From Chloracidobacterium sp. N (GTDB taxonomy: Bacteria; Acidobacteriota; Blastocatellia; Chloracidobacteriales; Chloracidobacteriaceae), in contig NZ_CP072642.1 of NCBI RefSeq assembly GCF_018304765.1, forward strand, positions 1,827,819 through 1,891,818: a stretch of DNA of 64,000 nt. Reading direction: 5' to 3'. Shown one piece after another: positions 9,048 to 18,114 of this stretch. The translations under genes and the position numbers were made by a program. Positions within the stretch are counted from its first letter, which is position 1. Every line of letters begins with the position of its first letter. The notes beneath the pieces were generated by a model. It worked only from the letters and a program-made list of their open reading frames with translations, was not told the DNA's origin and ran no database searches.

Positions 9048-11048
9048 CTACTTGAGCCGCGCACCGTTGGGTACGTCTTCGGCAAACGTGGCAATCACCG
9101 GCCGCCCCTGCTCTCCGACCGAAGCCGCCAGCAGCATGCCGTTGGATTCAAGCCCCCGCAGTTTGCGCGGGGCAAGGTTGGTGACGACGACGATTTTCCG
9201 TCCGATGAGCGTTTCTGGGGCATAGTACTGGGCAATGCCGGCCAGGATTTGACGCGGCGCAGTCTCGCCGACATCCACCTGCAGGCACAGCAGCTTGTCC
9301 GCCTTCGGGACGCGCTCGGCTGTCAGCACCTGCCCCACCCGCAGCTCCACTTTGGCAAAATCATCAATCGTGATGTAGCCGCTTTCACCACCTGCCGGTG
9401 ACGGTTCCGCTGCCTGGGAGGGCGCGGCCGTCAACTCCGGTGTCCCTGGCCGTGACGTGTTCTCGATGTCGTTCATAATGGCTGTTTTATCCAGACGTGG
9501 AAAAAGTCCGGGGCCGTCAGCAACCACAGCCCCCTCAAAACGCTGCCATGAGAGGTCTTCGGGCGCAACCGCCGCCGGATGTCCCGCCAGCCCCAGGCGG
9601 TTCCAGAGCTGCCCCGTGGCATCGGGCAGGAAGGGATACAGCCAGACGGCCAGATGCCGCAACCCTTCGGCGGCCGTATGCAGAATCGTGGCCAGGCGCG
9701 GCTGCGCTCCAGGGTGCGCCGTGAGTTTCCAGGGCGCAGTGTCGCTGAGATACTTGTCAAGCAGCGCCACGAGTTCCCAGGCGGTTTCAAGCGCCCGACT
9801 GAGCGCCAAACGCTCAATATGCGCCAGGAACACCGGGCGCTGGGCGGCAAACCGCTCGGCTATGGTGGCAGCCATGGCGCGGGCCTCTTCCGGCGCATCC
9901 GGCGGCACATTCGGCACAGCGCCGCCAAAGGCTTTGCGGATGAGCGTCACCGTCCGGCTGGCGAGATTCCCAAGCCCGGAAGCCAGATCACCGTTGGCGC
10001 GGTCAATGAGAGCTTCATAGGTGAAGTCACCGTCCTGCCCGTAGGCCATTTCGCGCAGGCAGAAATAACGTACGACATCGTTGGAGAAGTGGCGGCGGAG
10101 CACATCCAGATCAATCGCGTTGGAACGCCCGCTGGCATCCGGCGTCTTGGACATCTTGCGTCCGCCGGACAGCCACATGCCATGCGAAAACACGCGCCGG
10201 GGCAATGGCAACCCGGCCGCCATCAGAAACGCCGGCCAGTACACGGCATGGAAACGCAGGATGTCCTTCCCGACGAGGTGCAGCACATACGGCCAGAACC
10301 GGTCGAAGTCCTGCCGCCGCCCATTGCCGTAGCCAAGCGCGGTGATGTAGTTCGACAGCGCATCGAACCACACATACATCGTGTGCGCCGGGTCATCGGG
10401 CACCGGAATTCCCCACTTGACCGAAATGCGGCTGATGGAGAGGTCCCGCAGGTTGGCGGCGACGAAGCTTCTGACTTCGTTGCGGCGCGTGTCAGGCTGG
10501 ACGGCCTCGGGCTGCGTTTCATAAAACTCCAGCAGGCGGTCACGAAAGGCCGACAGTTTGAAAAAGTAGCTCTCTTCGGCCACCCACTCGGTCGGGCGCA
10601 GGTGAATGTCGCACACCGGCGCTTCGCCCGGCGTGACTTCCTCCTTGAACTCATTGCAGCTTGGGCAGTACCAGCCTTCGTAGTGTCCCTTGTAGATGTA
10701 GCCGCGCTCGCGTACCTGCCGCCACAGTGTCTGTGCGCCGGCAATGTGGGCGGGATCAGTCGTGCGAATCCAGTCATCGGGCTGGAGACCAAAGGCCGCG
10801 AACGTGCGCTGAAACTCGGCGACAGTGGCATCCACATAGGCTTTGACCGGCAGGTTGGCGGCCGCTGCCGCCCGCTCGATGTTCAGGCCGTGCTCATCCG
10901 TGCCGGTAAGAAAAAACGTCTCGAAGCAGCGCTGGCGATAGTGCCGCGCCAGGGTATCGGCCAGCAGGGTCGTGTAGAGATGCCCCAGATGGGGACGGGC
11001 ATTGACGTAGTAAATCGGTGTCGTGACGTAGAATCGGCGGTCGGTCAT
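9048..11048 (-). CDS. metG: Methionyl-tRNA synthetase
   Basis: The 666-residue protein has the class I HIGH-type motif 'RPHLGHLYTT' near residue 20, a zinc knuckle 'YCPSCNEFKEE' followed by a fourth ligand in 'PVCDIHL', and the 'RKMSKTPDASG' KMSKS-type motif near residue 305. A C-terminal Trbp111/EMAP-like tRNA-binding domain (about 560-666, 'VELRVGQVLTAERVPKADKL') completes the long form. It charges tRNA-Met. The ATG at 11048 is preferred; an in-frame upstream start at 11066 exists. It is transcribed divergently from the flavin monooxygenase gene across a ~200 base promoter interval. Confidence 0.95.
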   Translation of the reverse strand: MTDRRFYVTTPIYYVNARPHLGHLYTTLLADTLARHYRQRCFETFFLTGTDEHGLNIERAAAAANLPVKAYVDATVAEFQRTFAAFGLQPDDWIRTTDPAHIAGAQTLWRQVRERGYIYKGHYEGWYCPSCNEFKEEVTPGEAPVCDIHLRPTEWVAEESYFFKLSAFRDRLLEFYETQPEAVQPDTRRNEVRSFVAANLRDLSISRISVKWGIPVPDDPAHTMYVWFDALSNYITALGYGNGRRQDFDRFWPYVLHLVGKDILRFHAVYWPAFLMAAGLPLPRRVFSHGMWLSGGRKMSKTPDASGRSNAIDLDVLRRHFSNDVVRYFCLREMAYGQDGDFTYEALIDRANGDLASGLGNLASRTVTLIRKAFGGAVPNVPPDAPEEARAMAATIAERFAAQRPVFLAHIERLALSRALETAWELVALLDKYLSDTAPWKLTAHPGAQPRLATILHTAAEGLRHLAVWLYPFLPDATGQLWNRLGLAGHPAAVAPEDLSWQRFEGAVVADGPGLFPRLDKTAIMNDIENTSRPGTPELTAAPSQAAEPSPAGGESGYITIDDFAKVELRVGQVLTAERVPKADKLLCLQVDVGETAPRQILAGIAQYYAPETLIGRKIVVVTNLAPRKLRGLESNGMLLAASVGEQGRPVIATFAEDVPNGARLK

Positions 11049-11244
11049 AGCCGCATGTGATGACATAGCCCAGAGCCAAGTGCAACGTGAAGGACGCTTT
11101 CACCGGGCGGGCATTTCCGGCGGCACGCCTTTCTGCACCGGGGAGTGTCTCCGGGTTGCAGGATGCTTTACACTCCGGTTTGCGTGGACTCCCCAGGCCC
11201 ATACCTTCGTCAGTTTCACACCACCAGGCTTCTTGCATTCACCC

Positions 11245-12597
11245 ATGGCACGCACAGGTTCTGAACTTCCCAAGGTCTGCGTCATCGGCGCGGGCTGCTC
11301 CGGCATCACCGCTGCCAAGGCGCTTCACGAGCATCACTTTGACTTTGACTGCTACGAAAAAAGTGACCGCGTGGGCGGCAACTGGGTTTTCGGCAACAAA
11401 AACGGGATGTCATCGGCTTACCGCCGGCTCTTTATCAACACGTCCCGCGAGCGCATGCAGTATTCCGATTTCCCCATGCCGAAGCACTATCCGGTCTTTC
11501 CCCATCACTCGCAGATTGCCGAGTACTTCGATGCTTACGTGGATCACTTCGGCTTTCGGTCCCGCATCCGGTTCGAGACCGGCGTCAAGTGGGCCGAGCG
11601 CCGGGACGATGGGGTGTGGGTCATTACGCTCGACAACGGACAGGTGGCACACTACGACGCGCTCATTGTCGCCAACGGTCACCACTGGGACCCGCGCTAT
11701 CCAGAACCACCCTTCCCCGGAGAATTCGACGGACTGACGCTGCACTCCCACTACTACGTGGATAACGACATCTTCCGCGACAAGAACGTGGTCGTGCTGG
11801 GGATGGGCAACAGCGCCATGGACATTGCCTGCGAAGCCAGCGAAGTGGCGAAACGAACCTACCTGGCGGCGCGGCGCGGGGCGTACATCATTCCCAAATA
11901 CATTTTCGGCCGGCCCCTCGACCAGATTGTGACGACGGCCAAAATTCCGTGGTCCGTACGGCAACGCCTCTTCGAGTGGACGCTGCGGTTGACCGTAGGA
12001 CGGATGGAGGACTATGGCCTGCCCAAGCCGGACCACCGTTTCGGTGAAGCGCATCCGACGATTTCAGGACGCATCCTGGACCGCATCACCCACGGGGTCA
12101 TCACGCCAAAACCCAACATCGCCGAACTGCTGGGCAACCAGGTCCGCTTTGCCGACGGCAGCGTTGAGGATGTGGACGTGATTGTGTACTGCACCGGCTA
12201 CAAAGTGACCTTTCCCTTCTTCGATGAGCACTTCATCTCCGCGCCGGACAATGATCTGCCACTGTTTCGGCGGGTGTTCAAGCCGGACATTCCCAACATC
12301 TTCTTCATCGGCCTGCTTCAGCCGCTGGGCGCGATCATGCCGCTGGCCGAAGCGCAGGGACAGTGGGTGGCGTCCTATCTCAAGGGTGAGTATGCCCTGC
12401 CCACCCGTGAGGCGATGGAGCGGGACATCGCGCGGGAGCGGGAGCGCATGTTTGCCCGCTATGTCAGGTCCAAGCGGCACACCATGCAGGTGGATTTCGA
12501 CGACTACCTGGATGAGCTGAAACGGGAGCGGCGGAAGGGCGAAGTACGGGCCCAGCAGCAGGGTTATCCGCTGCCCGTCCCCCGCCAGATACCATAG
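11245..12597 (+). CDS. Flavin-containing monooxygenase
   Basis: From the ATG at 11245 the protein is 450 residues long. It has an FAD-binding Rossmann motif near the start ('VIGAGCSGITAAKAL'), the 'GGNWVFGNKNG' segment, and the FMO signature 'FDGLTLHSHYY' near residue 170. A second, NADPH-binding Rossmann motif reads 'VVVLGMGNSAMDIAC', and an 'IVYCTGYKV' motif lies near residue 320. Flavin-containing monooxygenases oxygenate soft nucleophiles (N or S) or ketones; the substrate is not predictable here. The upstream in-frame extension to 11080 looks non-coding. It converges on recR with 18 bases between stops. Confidence 0.9.
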   Translation: MARTGSELPKVCVIGAGCSGITAAKALHEHHFDFDCYEKSDRVGGNWVFGNKNGMSSAYRRLFINTSRERMQYSDFPMPKHYPVFPHHSQIAEYFDAYVDHFGFRSRIRFETGVKWAERRDDGVWVITLDNGQVAHYDALIVANGHHWDPRYPEPPFPGEFDGLTLHSHYYVDNDIFRDKNVVVLGMGNSAMDIACEASEVAKRTYLAARRGAYIIPKYIFGRPLDQIVTTAKIPWSVRQRLFEWTLRLTVGRMEDYGLPKPDHRFGEAHPTISGRILDRITHGVITPKPNIAELLGNQVRFADGSVEDVDVIVYCTGYKVTFPFFDEHFISAPDNDLPLFRRVFKPDIPNIFFIGLLQPLGAIMPLAEAQGQWVASYLKGEYALPTREAMERDIARERERMFARYVRSKRHTMQVDFDDYLDELKRERRKGEVRAQQQGYPLPVPRQIP

Positions 12598-12615
12598 CGC
12601 CGGAAACCGTACGGC

Positions 12616-13221
12616 TTACAATTCGCGCCGATAGGCCAGTGCCTTGTACAGCGTGACTTCATCGGCATATTCGAGGTCGCCTCCGACCGGCAGCCCCATG
12701 GCCAGCCGTGTCGTCCGAATGCCGATGGGCTTGAGCAGGCGGCCGATGTAGTTGGCCGTGGCCTCGCCTTCCGTGGTCGGGTTCGTGGCCAGAATGACTT
12801 CCGTCACCTCCAGGGTGCGCAGGCGTTCCAGCAGCGAGCGCAGGTGGATGTCGTCGGGGCCAATCCCCCGGAGGGGGGACAAGGCCCCGTGCAGGACGTG
12901 GTACAGGCCCTTGTACTCGCCGGTTCGCTCGATGGCAAAGACGTTGTATGGCTCTTCGACAACACAGAGCAGATGTTGGTCACGTGCCGGGTTTGTACAG
13001 TATGCACATGGGTCCTGCCCGATGTCGGTCAGGTTGTGGCACACCGAGCAAAAGGTCATCCGGGACTTGACTTCGGTGATGGCCAGTGCGAGCCGTTCGG
13101 CGTCTTCGGCGCTGCCGCGCAGGACGTGGAAAGCCAGCCGCTGGGCTGACTTGTGGCCAATACCCGGCAATCGCCTGAATTCGTCAATCAGGCGGGCAAT
13201 CGGTTCCGCAAATTCTGCCAT
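12616..13221 (-). CDS. recR: Recombination mediator protein RecR
   Basis: The 201-residue protein has the helix-hairpin-helix '[18 protein letters not shown]', a four-cysteine zinc finger ('CSVCHN' and 'CAYC'), and a Toprim domain ('[18 protein letters not shown]' and '[17 protein letters not shown]'). RecR acts with RecO and RecF to load RecA on SSB-coated gaps. The ATG at 13221 is used; an upstream in-frame start adds five residues. It follows the YbaB/EbfC gene, the classical ybaB-recR pairing, so the two are almost certainly one operon. Confidence 0.95.
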   Translation of the reverse strand: MAEFAEPIARLIDEFRRLPGIGHKSAQRLAFHVLRGSAEDAERLALAITEVKSRMTFCSVCHNLTDIGQDPCAYCTNPARDQHLLCVVEEPYNVFAIERTGEYKGLYHVLHGALSPLRGIGPDDIHLRSLLERLRTLEVTEVILATNPTTEGEATANYIGRLLKPIGIRTTRLAMGLPVGGDLEYADEVTLYKALAYRREL

Positions 13222-13246
13222 AAGAGGCTCAGGCACACGCCTGATG

Positions 13247-13579
13247 CTAGGACATACCGGGAATTTTCAGGTTGCCGAGCAGACCCGTCATCTGCTGCTG
13301 CATCTGCTGCTGGGCAACTTCATCCGCGCGGCGGCCGGCTTCGTTGACGGCAGCAACAATCAGGGCTTCGAGCATTTCCTTGTCGGCGAGCGCCTCGGCA
13401 TCGAGTTTGACCGACACAACCTGCTTGAGGCCATTAACCGTGACGCGCACCATGCCGCCGCCCGCAGTCCCCTCACACCGCGCACTTTCCAGCGCCCGCT
13501 TGATTTCCTCCTGCTTCTGCTGCATCTGTTCCATGGCGCGCTCAAAACCAGGCAGGCGGTCCAGACCGGGTAGTTTCAT
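13247..13579 (-). CDS. YbaB/EbfC family nucleoid-associated protein
   Basis: The ATG at 13579 follows a strong Shine-Dalgarno sequence (AAGGAGA) eight bases away and gives 110 residues. The N-terminal helix is rich in Gln/Met/Glu ('[19 protein letters not shown]'). A beta sheet follows ('[19 protein letters not shown]') and then a helix ending '[16 protein letters not shown]', the standard YbaB order. Such proteins bind DNA as dimers. The gene sits 25 bases upstream of recR, a widely conserved pairing. Confidence 0.9.
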   Translation of the reverse strand: MKLPGLDRLPGFERAMEQMQQKQEEIKRALESARCEGTAGGGMVRVTVNGLKQVVSVKLDAEALADKEMLEALIVAAVNEAGRRADEVAQQQMQQQMTGLLGNLKIPGMS

Positions 13580-13650
13580 CGTTGTCTCCTTGGTGACGAA
13601 AAATCCCACCGAACGGCGAAGCTCGGTGGAGGGATAGCATAGCGGCTTAC

Positions 13651-15700
13651 CTGCTCAGGGTGAATCAGCTTGCGCCGGAGCCGACCGATACAGAATGTCA
13701 TAGCCCTTCAGCCGCGCCACCTTGGGGTACTTTCTGGAAAAGGCCTCTGGAATGCCCTTGATCTCCTTGGCCAAAATCCAGTCCATTTGCAGCACCCGCT
13801 TGACAATCACCCAGTTCACCTGCCGGCGCCCGGCTTCTTCCACAATGCTTTCCGGGGAAAAGGGTGTCGCTGTCCGGTCAAAGATGACCATGGGAAGCGG
13901 GTTGCGGCGCCCGGTGACCACATAAAACGGTTCCTCCTGTGGGATACATACCACCGGTTCGGCTTCAGGAATGTGGTCAGCCACAAAACCCAGCAATTCG
14001 GCAAAGTTACTGAGATGAGGACTGTAGGCCGTAAAGCCGCGGAGGGGGCCCGAAGAGACGGTCTGCAACGATGCTCCCCGCTGGTCAACATAGCGCAGCC
14101 GGATGTTGTGATACACGTAGGGGATGGCCGCCAGCGTCAGGGTGAGGGCGATCCCCCAGCACACCAGCGGCTGTCGGCGGTCGCTGCCAAACGGACTCAC
14201 CGCATAGGCCACCATGAGCGCGAAACATGCCCATATTCCGTAGGATGACCGGGTGTAGCCTTGGGAGAGAAACGAAAAGAATGTCAGGATGACAGCCATC
14301 CACGGGAGCATCGCCCGAACCGGTTGTGACGCCGACAAGGCTGACGGCAGTTGCCACAACCCAACGACCAGCGTGAGGATCATGACCGGAACCCACAGCG
14401 ACAGCAGCGGATAATCGAACTCAACGAAGAAGCGGCCACAGAGCCAGGTTATGGCGCTCACCACGACAAAAGGCCCCAGCAAAAGCGCCAGACTGGCGGT
14501 TGTCACCCAGGACGGGCGTGCCCCCTCCCCTTTTCGCTGCCACAGCCACCAGCCAAGTACCAACGCCCCCCCCACAGCCCATGGCGCATAGTTTCCGTAG
14601 GTCTCTGGAATGGTAGGGCGTGCCAACCGGCGGCTGGCAGAGACAAATATCCAGAACCAATAGTTCTCCAACCCGCAGGTCAGCCCCAGCCACACCACCG
14701 CCCCGACCACGCCCGCCGCCACCCCGGCCCCAAACCACCGCAAACCCACAACATCCAGTTCCTCTGTCCCCTCTTCCTTTCTTTCTTCCTTGCTCTCTTC
14801 CTGGCTCCCCTCCCCAACATGCCCACCAGCCCACCGCTTACGCACCCACCCCCACCACACCACCACCCCCACCACCAATACCACATACGGATACCCCACA
14901 TTCTGCTTCGCCAGCGCCGGCAACACCGTCGTCACCCCACCCAAAAACGCCACCACCGCCCCCACCCGCCGCGTCGCCACCCAGTGCAGCAGGTTCAGAT
15001 TCAGCAACACCAGCCAACAGGCGTCCGGGTCATAAAACGGATGCGGATAAATACTGTGCGGTGCCAGCCATACCAGCGGCACACACAACGCCACCCCAGA
15101 CCACCCCGGCACCAAAACCCGCACCAGCCCGTACGTCAGCAGCACGTACCCCACGTTCACCACCGTGCAGTACCACGCCGTCACCCCATAGCTGAACCCA
15201 AACACCTTGATCAGCGTCGCCTGCACGTGAAACGTCAGCGGCGAGTGCGGCAACCCGAAGTCCCGGTACATCACCTCCCCCTGCGCTATCCGCCATGCCG
15301 TGTCCACGATGTAGGCATAATCCCCCAACACCCCAATCCGCCCCGTCTGCCACTGGTGCACCGCCCCAGCCCCCACCGCCAAAACACAAACGGCAAGCCA
15401 CAGAAGGGCTTGCCGCCATAACTCACGCCCACCAAAAATCGAAATCACCTCAGTCCATCCGAATGCAGATTTTCCCAAAGTGTCCACCCTGCGCCATCAA
15501 CCCAAACGCCTGCTGTGTCTCTTCAAGGGTGAAGATTCTGTCCACTACCGGACGAATCCGGTTCTGCTCCAGGGCACGGTTCATCGCCTCGAACATCTCC
15601 CGTGACCCGACGATGATGCCCTGCACGCGGATGTTCTGCATCAGCACCGGCGCAATGTCAATTTCGCCAGTCCGCCCGGACAACACTCCGATCAGGCTGA
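13651..15700 (-). repeat. Inverted 2.05 kb duplication, copy A
   Basis: Read on the minus strand, this segment starts inside the alcohol dehydrogenase gene (TCAGCCTGATCGG at 15700) and ends just past the stop of the membrane glycosyltransferase (13651). The same sequence occurs in opposite orientation at 30697-32738. The ADH tail and the first ~200 codons of the glycosyltransferase are nearly identical in the two copies, while the 3' part is clearly diverged. Beyond the borders the sequences are unrelated. No transposase or terminal repeat is present, so this is a segmental duplication. Confidence 0.93.
13655..15448 (-). CDS. Polytopic membrane glycosyltransferase-like protein, copy A
   Basis: The likely start is the GTG one base after the ADH stop (597 residues); an earlier in-frame GTG at 15487 would overlap ADH by 38 bases. 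The protein has many hydrophobic segments. Its first loop has an Asp in 'LGDYAYIVDTAWRIAQGEV' followed by 'MYRDFGLPHSPLTFH', a GT-C/GT39-like arrangement. A charged Glu/Lys hinge near residue 215-235 ('SQEESKEERKEEGTEE') is encoded by a polypurine run and differs from copy B. The C-terminal soluble part contains 'PEAEPVVCIPQEEPFYVVTG'. It is a paralogue of the genes at 5.2-7.1 kb and 31-32.7 kb. It probably transfers a lipid-linked sugar to an envelope acceptor, but the substrate is unknown. Confidence 0.7.
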   Translation of the reverse strand: MISIFGGRELWRQALLWLAVCVLAVGAGAVHQWQTGRIGVLGDYAYIVDTAWRIAQGEVMYRDFGLPHSPLTFHVQATLIKVFGFSYGVTAWYCTVVNVGYVLLTYGLVRVLVPGWSGVALCVPLVWLAPHSIYPHPFYDPDACWLVLLNLNLLHWVATRRVGAVVAFLGGVTTVLPALAKQNVGYPYVVLVVGVVVWWGWVRKRWAGGHVGEGSQEESKEERKEEGTEELDVVGLRWFGAGVAAGVVGAVVWLGLTCGLENYWFWIFVSASRRLARPTIPETYGNYAPWAVGGALVLGWWLWQRKGEGARPSWVTTASLALLLGPFVVVSAITWLCGRFFVEFDYPLLSLWVPVMILTLVVGLWQLPSALSASQPVRAMLPWMAVILTFFSFLSQGYTRSSYGIWACFALMVAYAVSPFGSDRRQPLVCWGIALTLTLAAIPYVYHNIRLRYVDQRGASLQTVSSGPLRGFTAYSPHLSNFAELLGFVADHIPEAEPVVCIPQEEPFYVVTGRRNPLPMVIFDRTATPFSPESIVEEAGRRQVNWVIVKRVLQMDWILAKEIKGIPEAFSRKYPKVARLKGYDILYRSAPAQADSP

Positions 15701-16466
15701 TATGCCCGCCAAACCGGACCGAGCGAATCGCCTTGGTCAGGGTTCCGGCTCCGCCAACTTCAACGACATGATCCACCCCCCGGCCGCCAGTCATTTCGCG
15801 CACGGCTTTGTCCCAGTCGGGGGCCTGCCGGTAGTTGATGACTTCATCCGCCCCCAGGGCTTTGGCGCGTTCGAGCTTTTCATCACTCCCGGAGGTGATG
15901 ATGACCCGGGCGCCGGCCGCTTTGGCAAACTGGAGGGCAAAGATGGAAACGCCGCCCGTCCCTTGGACGAGTACGGTATCCCCCGGCTTGAGCTGTCCGT
16001 GGGTGATGAGCGCGCTCCAGGCCGTCAGCGCCGCACAGGGCAGGGTGGCCGCTTCTTCGTCATTCAGGTAGTCCGGGACCTTGACCACCCCTTCCTGCGA
16101 AAGCGCGCGATATTCCGTCAGCATGCCATCGAGCGGGCCACCCAGGGTCGTTGTGCGCACCTTTTCCACGGCCGGCTCACCGGCGGTCCACCCCTGCGCG
16201 AAAATCCCGGCCACCCGGTCTCCAACGGCAACGCGCGTCACGCCATCCCCAACCGCCACGACTTCCCCCACACCGTCAGACAGCGGAATCAACGGGAGCG
16301 GCTGCTTGGGGTTATAAACGCCCGTTACAGTCATCAGGTCGCGGAAGTTGAGGGACGTAGCCCGTACCCGAACCAAAACCTCCCCAAACTTCAGTTCCGG
16401 GTGGGGACGCTCGGTGAGACGGAGATGCTCAATCCCAAACTGTTCAGCAAGTTCAACACACTTCAC
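15450..16466 (-). CDS. Zinc-independent MDR alcohol dehydrogenase / quinone oxidoreductase
   Basis: A GTG at 16466, nine bases after GGGAGG, gives 338 residues. The medium-chain dehydrogenase order is clear: a GroES-like N-terminal domain ('GEVLVRVRATSLNFRDLM', 'PLIPLSDGVGEVVAVG') and then a Rossmann domain ('DTVLVQGTGGVSIFALQFA', 'VIITSGSDEKLERAKALGA'). The usual structural-zinc cysteine cluster is absent, so it resembles NAD(P)-dependent alcohol dehydrogenase-like or quinone oxidoreductase members. It starts 26 bases after fabF and its stop lies one base before the glycosyltransferase GTG, suggesting an acpP-fabF-ADH-GT operon. Its last 84 codons are duplicated at 30.7 kb. Confidence 0.87.
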   Translation of the reverse strand: MKCVELAEQFGIEHLRLTERPHPELKFGEVLVRVRATSLNFRDLMTVTGVYNPKQPLPLIPLSDGVGEVVAVGDGVTRVAVGDRVAGIFAQGWTAGEPAVEKVRTTTLGGPLDGMLTEYRALSQEGVVKVPDYLNDEEAATLPCAALTAWSALITHGQLKPGDTVLVQGTGGVSIFALQFAKAAGARVIITSGSDEKLERAKALGADEVINYRQAPDWDKAVREMTGGRGVDHVVEVGGAGTLTKAIRSVRFGGHISLIGVLSGRTGEIDIAPVLMQNIRVQGIIVGSREMFEAMNRALEQNRIRPVVDRIFTLEETQQAFGLMAQGGHFGKICIRMD

Positions 16467-16492
16467 AGCAGAAGACCTCCCAACTGGAACGT

Positions 16493-17728
16493 TCAGACTT
16501 CGGCCCGCCGGAAGACCAGTGAAACGTTGACCCCACCAAAGCCAAAAGCATTGCTCATGGCATAGTCGAGGGACATTTCGCGGGCCCTGCAAGGCACACA
16601 GTCCAGGTCAAACTCCGGTTCATCGAGATTTATCGTCGGCGGGATGCGTCCATCCCGCAACGCCAGCACCGCAACGACGGCTTCCAGCGCGCCGGCTGCC
16701 CCCAGCAGGTGACCGGTCATGGATTTCGTTGAACTCACCGCCAGCGAGGTCGCCGCCCCGCCGAAAACCTGATGGATGGCCGCCACTTCGGCGGCATCCC
16801 CGGCCGGCGTGCCTGTCGCATGGGCATTGAGATAACCAACCTCGGCCGGGGCAAGGCCGGCATCGGCCAGCGCCTGCCGCATGGCCCGCGCCGCGCCGTC
16901 GCCGACCTCGCTTGGATGCGTCAGGTGAAAAGCGTCGGCGGATTGCCCAAAGCCAACAACCTCCGCCAGCGGACGCTTCCCCCGCGCCAAAGCCTGTTCC
17001 CGTTCTTCCAGAACGAGAACGGCCGCCCCCTCGCCCATGACAAAGCCATCCCGCTGCCGGTCAAATGGACGGCTGGCCCGCGCCGGTTCAGCGTTGCGCG
17101 TGGAAAGGGCGCGCATGGCCGCAAAACCGCCAATACCGGTCGGCGTTACGGGCGCTTCCGCACCCCCGCACAGCATCACATCGGCATCCCCTGCCTGAAT
17201 GATACGGAAGGATTCCCCAATGGCGTGTGCGCCGGAAGCACAGGCCGTGGCCGAAGCGAGATTCGGCCCCTTCGCCCCAAAGCGGATTGAAACCTGTCCA
17301 CTGGCAAGGTTGATGATGGCCGCCGGGATGAAAAAAGGTGAAACCCGGTGCGGGCCTTCACGGTGGAGCTTGGTGTGCTCGCGCTCGATGATGGTCAACC
17401 CCCCCAGCGCCGACCCAATGTGGACCCCCACCCGGGCCGCATTGTCGCCGCTGATGCACAACCCACTGTCGCGCATCGCTTCCTCGGCGGCGGCGATGGC
17501 GTAGTGGATGAACGGGTCCATCTTTTTGATTTCTTTTTTCTCGATGAACGTCGCCGGGTCAAAACCACGCACCTCGCCGGCGATGCGGACGGCAAACGCC
17601 GAGGCGTCGAAGCGCGTGATGGGGCCAATCCCACTCGTCCCGGCCAGCAAGGCTTCCCAGGTGGCCGGGACATCCAGCCCAAGGGGGCTCACCACCCCGA
17701 CGCCAGTGACGACGACACGCCGTTTCAT
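16493..17728 (-). CDS. fabF: 3-oxoacyl-[acyl-carrier-protein] synthase II
   Basis: The 411-residue protein has the condensing-enzyme triad: Cys163 in 'TACASGAHA', His303 in 'NAHATGTPAGD' and His340 in 'STKSMTGHLLGAAG' (with Lys335). It begins with the typical 'MKRRVVVTGVGVVSPLG' and ends with 'SNAFGFGGVNVSLVF'. It elongates acyl-ACP with malonyl-ACP in fatty acid synthesis. The gene lies 56 bases after acpP, the common acpP-fabF order. Confidence 0.95.
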   Translation of the reverse strand: MKRRVVVTGVGVVSPLGLDVPATWEALLAGTSGIGPITRFDASAFAVRIAGEVRGFDPATFIEKKEIKKMDPFIHYAIAAAEEAMRDSGLCISGDNAARVGVHIGSALGGLTIIEREHTKLHREGPHRVSPFFIPAAIINLASGQVSIRFGAKGPNLASATACASGAHAIGESFRIIQAGDADVMLCGGAEAPVTPTGIGGFAAMRALSTRNAEPARASRPFDRQRDGFVMGEGAAVLVLEEREQALARGKRPLAEVVGFGQSADAFHLTHPSEVGDGAARAMRQALADAGLAPAEVGYLNAHATGTPAGDAAEVAAIHQVFGGAATSLAVSSTKSMTGHLLGAAGALEAVVAVLALRDGRIPPTINLDEPEFDLDCVPCRAREMSLDYAMSNAFGFGGVNVSLVFRRAEV

Positions 17729-17784
17729 GACGCAAAACCTCCACGGTTGCGGTGCGCGGGCAAACAGCTTGTGGAACGCACAGT

Positions 17785-18027
17785 CTATCCGAGCTTGGAC
17801 TGGATGTAGCTTATTGCATCCTTCACGCTCAGGATCTTCTCGGCGTCCTCATCAGGAATTTCGAGTCCGAAGTCTTCCTCGAAACGCATGACGAGTTCGA
17901 CCGTATCGAGTGAATCCGCACCCAGGTCCTCGATGAACTTGGCCTCCGGGGTCACTTCACTTTCATCCACGCCGAGTTCCTCGACGATGATAGCTTTGAC
18001 TTTCTCTTCAACGGATTGCTCTGCCAT
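17785..18027 (-). CDS. acpP: Acyl carrier protein
   Basis: The ATG at 18027 gives the standard form of 80 residues, acidic and helical. The phosphopantetheine attachment serine is Ser39 in '[15 protein letters not shown]'. A purine-rich GAGAGAGG sequence lies about 12 bases upstream; an ATG at 18039 is directly abutted by it and is less likely. ACP carries growing acyl chains to FabF, encoded immediately downstream. Position and sequence both support the primary fatty-acid ACP. Confidence 0.95.
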   Translation of the reverse strand: MAEQSVEEKVKAIIVEELGVDESEVTPEAKFIEDLGADSLDTVELVMRFEEDFGLEIPDEDAEKILSVKDAISYIQSKLG

Positions 18028-18063
18028 GAGCGAATGCATCCTCTCTCTTCTTCAGTATTTGGC

Positions 18064-18098
18064 GTGTGCCGGCCCGTGACGGAAGCACACCGGCACAC
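18064..18098 (-). terminator. Hairpin between pyrC and acpP
   Basis: GTGTGCCGG at 18064-18072 pairs perfectly with CCGGCACAC at 18090-18098, a 9 bp stem with a 17-base loop. It lies after the pyrC stop and before acpP in the direction of transcription. No T-run follows it on the minus strand, so it could be a weak or factor-dependent terminator, a processing site or an acpP leader element. Confidence 0.4.
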
Positions 18099-18114
18099 GA
18101 AAAATCGGCGCACG

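Noticed and set aside
9579-11060. 493-codon plus-strand open frame opposite metG
   Set aside because: The minus strand encodes a complete methionyl-tRNA synthetase; the plus frame is a GC-rich shadow with no recognisable domain.
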